From positions 1 through 21,377 of the IMG/VR virus record IMGVR_UViG_3300033148_002478: a DNA stretch of 21,377 nt, one strand, 5' to 3'. Positions within the stretch are counted from its first letter, which is position 1. The number at the start of each line of letters is the position of its first letter. The notes beneath the pieces are model-generated. The model made no database searches and was not told the DNA's origin. It saw only the letters and a program-made list of their open reading frames with translations. Below are positions 14,938 to 21,377 of this stretch, piece after piece. The position numbers were made by a program, and so were the translations under genes. This DNA comes from a virus.

Positions 14938-14970
14938 TATAGTTGATTAACCTAATTCAAGGAGAAAAAA

Positions 14971-15468
14971 ATGAGTGAATTCAATTCAACAGGGTGTTCC
15001 GTTCTATTTCAGGGTGGTATTGCCGATGGTGAGAGACAGGCTTCTGCGGCTCTCATTGCTGCAGGGTTTTCAAGTGGTACTCCACTTGTCTGGTCTGCCA
15101 ACGGCTGGGTTATTGCTGATAACTCGGCCGGAATTTTTATCAATGTTGTAGGTGTAGGTCTTGACGACATTAACAACCAGAGTCCAATGGTTGAGGGTAC
15201 TCAGCAATCCGGACAGCGTCCATGCTTACCTGTATGGATAGGGACCAACATGTTCCTAATGGAAGGTAGTAAGGTAAACAATATTCTTACATACCCTTTC
15301 CTCCAGACACCTACTGGAGGTGCTTGGACTGAGGGTGATAGCGTTTTCATTAATGCTGCTGGTAAATGGGATGATACATCTACAGGTGGTTCATCCTTTG
15401 GTGAAGTTGTCGAGGTCGTAGGTCCTGCCGCAACTGCTACAGGACTAAGAGTTATTATTAGACAGTAA
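14971..15468 (+). CDS. Probable capsid decoration or stabilising protein
   Basis: 165 residues, start with AAGGAG upstream. The protein is Gly-, Ala- and Thr-rich with alternating strands and no charged helices (for example GTPLVWSANGWVIADNSAG, 36-54), typical of a beta-sandwich. Codon use resembles the neighbouring capsid gene, as expected for an abundant protein. Placement just before the major capsid gene is where phages often encode head decoration proteins (as lambda gpD). No family was recognised, so this is inference from context and composition. Confidence 0.45.
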   Translation: MSEFNSTGCSVLFQGGIADGERQASAALIAAGFSSGTPLVWSANGWVIADNSAGIFINVVGVGLDDINNQSPMVEGTQQSGQRPCLPVWIGTNMFLMEGSKVNNILTYPFLQTPTGGAWTEGDSVFINAAGKWDDTSTGGSSFGEVVEVVGPAATATGLRVIIRQ

Positions 15469-15505
15469 TGTAGAAAGCAAATAACAGTTAAGGAGAAACA
15501 AAACA

Positions 15506-16405
15506 ATGAGTGTACAAGAAAGACAGGCCAAAGATGGTAAAAAGCTTCTAAGAGCTGAAGCGGCTCTTGAGAGAGCTCTGCGTTCAAAAGATGGCATCTC
15601 CCGAGTAGCGGCAGCAATGTCTAACCCGGTAAAAAGAATGCTTGATTACAAAGCGATTTTTCGTCAACTCGTGGTAGTGGAAACAAATTATCCACAAGGT
15701 CACCCGTTGACATATGACAAGGATCTTGAAGCATATCCAGCAATCAAAATTGGGCCAACTGCTACATCAAGATTCGTTGATGCTATTCCAGAAAGAATGA
15801 CCCTTGATGAATTCGAGATCGTATCAAGAGTTAAGGTACCTTACAAAGAACTATACACAAGAAAGTACAAAGTTCTTAATAGGGCCAAAGAAAGATTGGC
15901 TGAAGGTGTTGGTATCAGAGAAGATATTCTCGGGTTCTCCCTTCTTGAATCCGCTGCTAATTTTGGCGGTACATATGGTAATACACCTATCAATGAAGCT
16001 ACTGCTCTTTCAAAAGGATCTCTTGCTCGTGCTTTTGCACAGATCAAGAACAGAAGACTTCAACCGAAATCTATTTTGGTTAATCCTATCGGTACATCAG
16101 GTATCCAGAGATGGGGATGGACTGAAGTGGATCAGGATGGTATCAAAGAAATCCGTCAATCGGGTTATTTAGGTAATCTTTGGGGAGCTTCTTTCTTCGA
16201 ATCAGATCTAACTGCGACTAACAAGGCTTATGTTTTGGCTGATCCAGAATTTCTCGGTTGGATGCCTATCAGAAAAGACACTGAAATTACAGGTGCTGAT
16301 GATCCTGACAATATCAGACTTGGTTTCGTTGCTTATGAGCTTCTAGGGCTCGCAATCACTAATGTATCTGCTGTTGCCAGTGTAACTTACGATGACACCA
16401 AATAA
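15506..16405 (+). CDS. Major capsid protein (HK97-fold type)
   Basis: 299 residues, start with AAGGAG upstream. The head shell subunit. Evidence is the pattern of a HK97-like capsid protein of large phages: a helical N-terminal arm (1-45), then a stretch like QGHPLTYDKDLEAYPAIKIG, a long E-loop region, RVKVPYKELYTRKYKVLNRA (109-128) and a following helix with the ED (REDILGFSLLE), then a P-domain-like helix with a partner strand set and C-terminal strands. The Pro/Gly-poor, strand-helix alternation and position after protease, scaffold and decoration genes agree. It has no obvious long propeptide, so if the protease cuts it, the N-terminal arm is the likely target. Confidence 0.8.
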   Translation: MSVQERQAKDGKKLLRAEAALERALRSKDGISRVAAAMSNPVKRMLDYKAIFRQLVVVETNYPQGHPLTYDKDLEAYPAIKIGPTATSRFVDAIPERMTLDEFEIVSRVKVPYKELYTRKYKVLNRAKERLAEGVGIREDILGFSLLESAANFGGTYGNTPINEATALSKGSLARAFAQIKNRRLQPKSILVNPIGTSGIQRWGWTEVDQDGIKEIRQSGYLGNLWGASFFESDLTATNKAYVLADPEFLGWMPIRKDTEITGADDPDNIRLGFVAYELLGLAITNVSAVASVTYDDTK

Positions 16406-16435
16406 GTGATTGTTTTAGAAAAAGTATTAATTAAC

Positions 16436-16460
16436 GGTAGGGCTCTTTTAGGGCTCTACC
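16436..16460 (+). terminator. Hairpin after the major capsid gene, weak terminator or attenuator
   Basis: A 10-bp stem with two G-T pairs (GGTAGGGCTC at 16436-16445 against GGGCTC-type arm ending CTACC at 16460) encloses a 5-base loop. It stands in the 76-base gap after the capsid gene. Only TCTG follows, not a T-run, so strong intrinsic termination is unlikely. It could lower expression of the downstream genes or protect the capsid message 3' end. Confidence 0.5.
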
Positions 16461-16481
16461 TCTGATCTATGGAGTAGAATT

Positions 16482-17219
16482 ATGCCAAGAAAAAAAACAG
16501 AATCGACCAAAAAACCAGCATCAAACAAAAAACCTGCTGCCCAAAAGGCTGTCGGCAGGGATGTAAACAATGCCGGAAACCCTATTGGGGGTGACACTCA
16601 ACTTAATATAGCCTCTCCGACAACGGACGAAGCTACGATTGAAGGTTACCTTAATGAACAGCCTATACCTGATGGTGTTCCTGATGAAATTAAACAGGTA
16701 GTAAAGCCGACAGTTGAATCAGTAACTTCTTTCGAAGGAACTCCTAAAGTGCCTCTGATTCCTGTAGATATTACAAATCAACATCAGCCTCAAGAACCAA
16801 AATTACCTTCCTTTATGGAAGAAATAACAGATTCTTCCGGCGAGCTCACATTCTCCAATAGAACACATTTTGAACTTATCTTTAATGACCTGGGCTATGA
16901 AAGCAAGGATGGTAAATTTGATCCATTAATCTTCAAGCCGTACGAAACCAAAGATCTCGAAATGGAAGGGTTTGAGAGAAAAGATGTAGTTAAATCAAAA
17001 AACTTAAGAAATTTCATACATGCTGCAAAAATAAAACACGGTAAATTAGCTCAAGATAGTGACAAATTACCTGACACAACCCTATTCGGGTCGGTTAGAC
17101 GTAATGGGGATATTACCAAAGGCCAGCAATCTATCCCTTGGCATGATACGTATTCAACTGCATGGGAAACATTTATTGCAAAAGAAAAAAGACTCTATGA
17201 TAGAAGTAAGGTAGATTAA
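16482..17219 (+). CDS. Probable head-connector or virion protein, unknown
   Basis: 245 residues, start preceded by GGAG. The N-terminal ~80 residues are Lys/Pro/Ala/Asn-rich and look disordered (KKPASNKKPAAQ near 10-21). From about 105 a folded domain begins (SFMEEITDSSGELTFSN), with a distinctive LIFKPYETKDLEMEGFERKD (about 149-168) of mixed strands and loops. The stop is followed by the next ATG after a single base, so both are coupled. No family recognised. Position after the capsid gene suggests a head-tail connector, but only by synteny. Confidence 0.55.
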   Translation: MPRKKTESTKKPASNKKPAAQKAVGRDVNNAGNPIGGDTQLNIASPTTDEATIEGYLNEQPIPDGVPDEIKQVVKPTVESVTSFEGTPKVPLIPVDITNQHQPQEPKLPSFMEEITDSSGELTFSNRTHFELIFNDLGYESKDGKFDPLIFKPYETKDLEMEGFERKDVVKSKNLRNFIHAAKIKHGKLAQDSDKLPDTTLFGSVRRNGDITKGQQSIPWHDTYSTAWETFIAKEKRLYDRSKVD

Positions 17220-17220
17220 T

Positions 17221-18075
17221 ATGGGAATTCATGGATATCAGCCAACATCGCAATCCGAGCTAAAAGGTATGCCTTTCCAGTTAATGGTGATCTTTAAATA
17301 TAATGGTCACCCTGTAACTGTAACCTATCCTAAAGTAAGACTTATATCGGCAGACGGTAATCAAGTACAATCTTTTGAAGCTCTAGACAGTTTCCCTTTA
17401 AACCCTGACAAAACAGAATGGGAACTGAACACGGTGGCGAACACGGTTAATGTCTATGAAATAACTATTGATCCTTTATCTTTACCTATCGGGGTATATA
17501 AAGCTGTTTTTGAGGGTGATATCAACACTGGTACAAAAACATTTACACAACAAATAAAAGGAACTATCGGGTTAGGTGAACTCTCCCGATCTGACAGAAT
17601 TGTCAGTATGGCTAGAGATTTCCTTATGGATTATCCTGAAGAGTATCTTTTTAAACCTCAGATACATCAATTCAAGGCATCGTCCTTATTTAAATTCATG
17701 GAGCACGGTATACAACATTACAACCTAGCGGCTCCCCCGGTTTCTACTTTCACACTAGACGACTTACCTGCCAATGTGGATGCAATTATTGTTGACTATA
17801 TTGTTGCTATGTGTCTTTTTGGAAAAGCTCGACTTGGCGTAGAAAATGATGTAACTATCAATGACTCTAGAAGTGTAAGTATTGACACCCACGGGAAATA
17901 TATGTCTATGTATCAAGCAGCGATGCAATCTGTCAACGATGCTATTAAATCTTCAAAGGCTTTAACAAGACCAAGTCCAATAGGCCATAGAAGAGCAAGA
18001 GCCCCTTTCTGGGCGGCTAGAATTATAAGCATGATGCCTCAATACCGTAACACATTTCTTATGAGTCCCCGGTAG
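17221..18075 (+). CDS. Probable neck/connector protein
   Basis: 284 residues. The N-terminal ~120 residues look like an Ig-like or similar beta domain (strands such as PFQLMVIFKYNGHPVTVTYP, 18-37, and GVYKAVFEGDINTGTKTFTQ), and the rest is helical with conserved-looking DRIVSMARDFLMDYPEEYLFKP (129-150). The ribosome binding site is weak, so translation is probably coupled to the preceding stop, one base away. Its N-terminus, MGIHGYQ, resembles that of the fibre-like protein at 18615 (MGIHIYQ). A neck role is suggested by position only. Confidence 0.55.
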   Translation: MGIHGYQPTSQSELKGMPFQLMVIFKYNGHPVTVTYPKVRLISADGNQVQSFEALDSFPLNPDKTEWELNTVANTVNVYEITIDPLSLPIGVYKAVFEGDINTGTKTFTQQIKGTIGLGELSRSDRIVSMARDFLMDYPEEYLFKPQIHQFKASSLFKFMEHGIQHYNLAAPPVSTFTLDDLPANVDAIIVDYIVAMCLFGKARLGVENDVTINDSRSVSIDTHGKYMSMYQAAMQSVNDAIKSSKALTRPSPIGHRRARAPFWAARIISMMPQYRNTFLMSPR

Positions 18076-18177
18076 TCTCCCACCTAAGACAAGGTAGCAT
18101 TAAAACTAGTAAAAACAACCACTTATAAAAGTACTATTTTATCATAAATATATATCAATTTTCCAAGTATATCTGAT

Positions 18178-18189
18178 TTATATAATAAA
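18178..18189 (+). promoter_or_regulatory. Putative phage late promoter, copy 5, in a 143-base AT-rich gap
   Basis: TTATATAATAAA stands 41 bases before the ATG at 18219. The gap 18076-18218 is the longest non-coding stretch after 5348. It contains also an AT-only inverted repeat (ATAAAA at 18125-18130, TTTTAT at 18137-18142), too weak to call a terminator. I see nothing else in the gap. Confidence 0.5.
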
Positions 18190-18218
18190 TTAAATAAATT
18201 ATTGGAGAGGTTAATAAC

Positions 18219-18602
18219 ATGACAAGAACATTACAAAAACTAGATACTCAGGCCTACCCAAACAGTCAAGACGTGTTTGATGAGGTGGCTCTAACTGTAT
18301 CTGGTGGTGCTACTCCATCCGTTACTTCTAACATTATAAAAATGGATGATGATATAGAGCAGCACATCCTCTACGCTTATTCTGCGGGAAATGCTGTAAC
18401 TCCTGCTACAGTAGAGTGTCAGTACTACATTAATGATACTTCGGGTTGGGTTACTAGAGATACTTTCAATCTAGCCGACGGTAACCTGTCTACCAATGTT
18501 TATAACTTTGGTCAAGATGCTATACGATTTCAGGCAACTAACAATGATGCTGGAAACCCTTGCTCAATAACTCTTCATCTAAGATGTAAGAAAACTACTT
18601 AA
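18219..18602 (+). CDS. Small beta-rich virion protein, unknown
   Basis: 127 residues, start preceded by TGGAGAGG. The protein has alternating strands with Thr/Val/Asn-rich loops (TVECQYYINDTSGWVTRDTF, about 67-86), no long helix and three Cys. It is followed 12 bases later by the fibre-like gene, so it may be a small fibre-associated or decoration protein. No family recognised. Confidence 0.5.
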   Translation: MTRTLQKLDTQAYPNSQDVFDEVALTVSGGATPSVTSNIIKMDDDIEQHILYAYSAGNAVTPATVECQYYINDTSGWVTRDTFNLADGNLSTNVYNFGQDAIRFQATNNDAGNPCSITLHLRCKKTT

Positions 18603-18614
18603 AGGAGGCTTGAT

Positions 18615-20450
18615 ATGGGTATACATATTTACCAAGGCCGATCTTTTGGTTTTGCTGAAAACATTATAGTAGCAGATAGAGCTCCATTGGCTACCGATGA
18701 TATGCATCGTGTAGGTTCTAAGTGGATTTATGAGGGTATTGCCGCTTATAATTGCATTTCCAACACCTCAGGTGCGGCCATATGGGATATTTCAGGCGGA
18801 GGCGGAGGCGGAGGGAATCACCTAACTATACCTAATTCAGATGCAGGTGTTAATGGGGTCGGTAATCACACAGGTATTGTTCAGAGATTGGCTATTGCAA
18901 GAGACCCTAACACCAATGATGATGACGTGAATACGGGTGGTGTTGGTGTTAACGTATTAGTGCCCTGTCTGTGGGTTAACACTGTTACGAATACTATCTT
19001 CGAATGTAGCAATGCTGCAGCGGGTGCCGCTGTCTGGGATCAGAGGGCTATAAATTATCTATTCACGACAGTAGCTTTAGCTGAAGCGGCTGCTGGTGCT
19101 GACAACAATCTAATGTATTGCGTAGAGACAGAATCTTATTACCGATATGAGGTCAACGGAGCCACATATACTGTAGACGACACCTTTGTTCTTAGCACTG
19201 GCGACGCTGGAAATACACGCTGGGTAGCAATTTCTGGTCGCCATACTTATGGAGAGAAACAATTAACTGAAAGCCTGACAATGGATTTCAATAAAATATT
19301 GAGACTAGGTTTTTCTCAATCGAATCCCTATGCATGGTATCAAGTTAATCAATCCTCCGGAACAAATGTCCCCGATGTATCCGGAAATGGCCGAAGTGGA
19401 ACCGCCGTAAACATGGACGATACCAATTGGGTAGCAGGGAAATTAAATAATTGTTTATCATACAACGGCACAGATGAAAGTGTTGATTGCGGTGCTATAG
19501 CAAACTGGGAACGAACACAATCCTTTTCTTTTGAAACGTGGATGAACACTAGCGATTTGAGTGGTCAAGTTATCACCAGTAAAATGTTGCCTGGCGGAAG
19601 TAGTCGAGGTTGGACAGTTGAACTGAGAGGTACTGGGGCTGTAAGACTCCAATTGATCAATACCTCCCCAGGAAACCAGCTAACGGTGGATACCACAGCA
19701 ACAGGATTTAATGATGGCGGTTGGCACCATATCGTAGTAACCTATGATGGTACCTCTACACCCGGTGGAGTGCATATCTATGTAGATGATACGGACGAGC
19801 CCTTGACTACCTCAGTAGATGCCCTTAGTGCTACCATACTAAACACAGCTGACATGCATTTGGGAAGTAGAGATGGGACCTCTTTGTTTTTCGATGGCTT
19901 GATTGACGAAACTCTTCTGTATGAATACGTAGTAAATGCCAGCTATGTCAGCAACAGGTGGAACGGAGGAGCTGGTACGGAGACGTATCCTTCAGATGCT
20001 TTTATTGCTAATATAGTTAACAAGCTAGCAGAAGGCAATCTTGAGATAAATTTCAATGGGTTTGAGAATCAGTTTATATTTGATCGTTCTGGAAGACTCA
20101 AGGTCGGCACCGCTAATTATGCGGCTCTCGTAGATTCTGACGACGTAGTTCCAAACAAGGGTTATGTTGATAGTTTGGCTGCGACTCTAACTACCTATTT
20201 GTCTGTCACTGCAACTAAAGCTTCTGGATCTGTTTACGATGTAACAGCATCCGGGGTTAGCTACACCCAGTCAGGCGACGCTGGAGATTTAGGGGTTGAT
20301 GCTGCAACTTTCAATGGATCGGAAAGAATAAGAATATACATCAATGGTGTAATGCAAAGAAAAGCTGTCGATGCTGTATGGGCTTCTGCGACAACATTCA
20401 CTTTAAATTTTATAGTAGATAGTGGTGACGTAATTACAATATTAAGTTAA
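18615..20450 (+). CDS. Fibre-like virion protein with LamG domain
   Basis: 611 residues, start with AAAGGAGG upstream. The N-terminus has two modules of the type often found in phage head or tail fibres: about 22-58 (VGSKWIYEGIAAY to SGAAIWDIS) and about 97-142 (LWVNTVTNTIFE to AAGAAVWDQ). A run of seven Gly (61-67) links them, and a related third unit may lie at 150-208. Residues about 238-452 are a LamG/concanavalin-like lectin domain (SSGTNVPDVSGNGRSGT, SFSFETWMNT, GGWHHIVVTYDG, HIYVDD, FDGLIDE). A short shaft and a C-terminal domain follow (RIYINGVMQRKAV ... FIVDSGDVITILS). Such proteins bind surface carbohydrates. Whether it sits on the head or the tail cannot be told. The LamG segment seems more GC-rich than its flanks, suggesting acquisition. 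Confidence 0.75.
   Translation: MGIHIYQGRSFGFAENIIVADRAPLATDDMHRVGSKWIYEGIAAYNCISNTSGAAIWDISGGGGGGGNHLTIPNSDAGVNGVGNHTGIVQRLAIARDPNTNDDDVNTGGVGVNVLVPCLWVNTVTNTIFECSNAAAGAAVWDQRAINYLFTTVALAEAAAGADNNLMYCVETESYYRYEVNGATYTVDDTFVLSTGDAGNTRWVAISGRHTYGEKQLTESLTMDFNKILRLGFSQSNPYAWYQVNQSSGTNVPDVSGNGRSGTAVNMDDTNWVAGKLNNCLSYNGTDESVDCGAIANWERTQSFSFETWMNTSDLSGQVITSKMLPGGSSRGWTVELRGTGAVRLQLINTSPGNQLTVDTTATGFNDGGWHHIVVTYDGTSTPGGVHIYVDDTDEPLTTSVDALSATILNTADMHLGSRDGTSLFFDGLIDETLLYEYVVNASYVSNRWNGGAGTETYPSDAFIANIVNKLAEGNLEINFNGFENQFIFDRSGRLKVGTANYAALVDSDDVVPNKGYVDSLAATLTTYLSVTATKASGSVYDVTASGVSYTQSGDAGDLGVDAATFNGSERIRIYINGVMQRKAVDAVWASATTFTLNFIVDSGDVITILS
18795..18812 (+). repeat. Three GGCGGA units encoding poly-glycine
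   Basis: Three tandem GGCGGA hexamers plus a GGG codon encode Gly61-Gly67 in the fibre-like protein. It probably acts as a flexible linker between the first module and the next; the repeat length could vary by slippage. Confidence 0.75.
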
Positions 20451-20465
20451 AAAAGGAGAGAAAAG

Positions 20466-21359
20466 ATGGGAAATCAAGTTAACGAAAGACAAGTCGTCTT
20501 AAGAAAAGGTGGGAATTTTACAGCAATGGATGACTACATGGACAAAGTAGTCGTCAAGAAGCAGCCATGGGATGAAGCGTATGTTCTTACTGCCGCAGCT
20601 AATGCTGTGTTGGTATTGGCAGCAACAACTCTGACAGGCTTTATTTACATTGATGGCAGTAATGCCGCTTCTGGAGACGGAGATATCCCTGCACCCGCCG
20701 TTGCAGGCTTTACAGCAGGTACAGCAGCAAACAGTGTAGCTGATCTTATTTCGGACACATATGGAAACATTCTCAACCAGGTTGAAATCAGGGATGCTTC
20801 TACACATGACCCAATCATGGAAAGCGGAAGACAGGTCTTTGCATTGATTCAATCCGCGACAGGGTCGGCGGATCATGCAGCAGTCGTAACAACTGGAGCT
20901 TCAGAGAATTTACAGCTCTCATTCTTTTACATTGCAAGTGATGGTACTCTTACCGCAACGGTTGTAACAGATACAATTGAATTCCATATCAATCAGGAAT
21001 ATAAGCTTAGAAATACCGCTGTAATCGAGATGGAAGGGTCTGGTAGTGCTGCGGATGTTCTTGAAGATGTATCTTCATGGAGTGTATCAACTTTTACAGT
21101 TACTACAGCAACAAGTGCTGGAGCCAGCGTTCTTACTCTTGCTGATGGGTCACTTACTAACGGGGGAGCTTCAACACAGGCTGGAGACACCATTACAATG
21201 GGAGCCATTGGTACATTCAACAAAAACACTTTTCTCGGAATGGACAACGGTGTTGAGATGTTGAAAGCAACCGACGTTTCTTTTTCAAGTGCAGGTAACA
21301 TAACAATTGCAAGACAGCTTGATATTGGGGATGTTATTACAGTTAGAGATAAAGCGTAA
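20466..21359 (+). CDS. Probable abundant virion protein, unknown
   Basis: 297 residues, start with AAAAGGAGAG upstream, 15 bases after the fibre-like stop. The sequence is rich in Ala, Thr, Gly, Val and Ser with long strand-like stretches (for example EFHINQEYKLRN near 171-182) and a short N-terminal helical region. Composition and codon use resemble those of the capsid and decoration genes, which suggests a highly expressed structural protein. A second decoration protein, fibre or other surface protein is possible. No family recognised. The 18 bases after its stop contain a T-run but too little is left to judge a terminator. Confidence 0.6.
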   Translation: MGNQVNERQVVLRKGGNFTAMDDYMDKVVVKKQPWDEAYVLTAAANAVLVLAATTLTGFIYIDGSNAASGDGDIPAPAVAGFTAGTAANSVADLISDTYGNILNQVEIRDASTHDPIMESGRQVFALIQSATGSADHAAVVTTGASENLQLSFFYIASDGTLTATVVTDTIEFHINQEYKLRNTAVIEMEGSGSAADVLEDVSSWSVSTFTVTTATSAGASVLTLADGSLTNGGASTQAGDTITMGAIGTFNKNTFLGMDNGVEMLKATDVSFSSAGNITIARQLDIGDVITVRDKA

Positions 21360-21377
21360 AGACATCCTTTTTTAAAA

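Noticed and set aside
15804-16172. 122-residue + strand frame inside the capsid gene
   Set aside because: Out-of-frame shadow of the major capsid gene with no ribosome binding site.
18125-18142. AT-only inverted repeat as terminator
   Set aside because: Six A-T pairs only, no G-C in the stem and no T-run; too weak.
20499-20876. Minus-strand Cys-rich frame of 125 residues
   Set aside because: Complement of Ala/Thr codons in the last virion gene; Cys richness is an artefact of the opposite strand.
1-21377. tRNA genes, CRISPR arrays, insertion sequences, integrase or attachment sites
   Set aside because: None seen on reading both strands; a tRNAscan or CRISPR search was not possible here.

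Overview
This window is a late (virion morphogenesis) region of a large tailed double-stranded DNA phage, or a prophage of that type. All supported genes are on the + strand, tightly packed and mostly preceded by strong GAGG/GGAGG ribosome binding sites. Recognisable head genes are a large terminase, a portal, a prohead protease, a HK97-fold-like major capsid protein and a fibre-like protein with a LamG domain. The DNA is AT-rich by eye. No integrase, tRNA, rRNA, CRISPR array or insertion sequence was seen. The host cannot be named from this sequence; the strong Shine-Dalgarno sites argue against hosts that do not use them.

Layout. 1-1038: tail of an upstream gene, then the ATPase half of the large terminase (TerL). 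1040-3734: a unit of its own (promoter-like motif, a small frameshifted gene, a small membrane protein that could be a holin, and a 636-residue unknown protein). 3771-5348: the rest of TerL, carrying the endonuclease domain but broken by one in-frame TAA just before a run of A. 5351-9642: small unknown proteins, an M15-family peptidoglycan hydrolase (endolysin) and a HAD-family phosphatase. 9660-12826: small acidic or SH3-like proteins, the portal and two more small proteins. 12833-18075: prohead protease, probable scaffold/core protein, probable decoration protein, major capsid protein and two probable neck/connector proteins. 18178-21359: a small beta-rich protein, a modular fibre protein and a last probable virion protein.

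How it works together. The protease, scaffold-like protein, decoration protein, capsid protein and portal build the prohead; TerL packages DNA through the portal; the holin-like protein and the M15 endolysin would release progeny. A motif, TTATATAATA, stands 37-45 bases before the first start codon of five consecutive gene blocks, with no obvious -35 partner. It looks like a phage-specific late promoter of the T4 kind (inference).

Main points of interest: TerL split by 2.7 kb of unrelated genes; an in-frame stop in its second half with no usable start before the first catalytic Asp; an apparent second, degenerate RNase H-like domain after the nuclease; the recurring late-promoter motif; and a possible internal translation start in the 636-residue protein.
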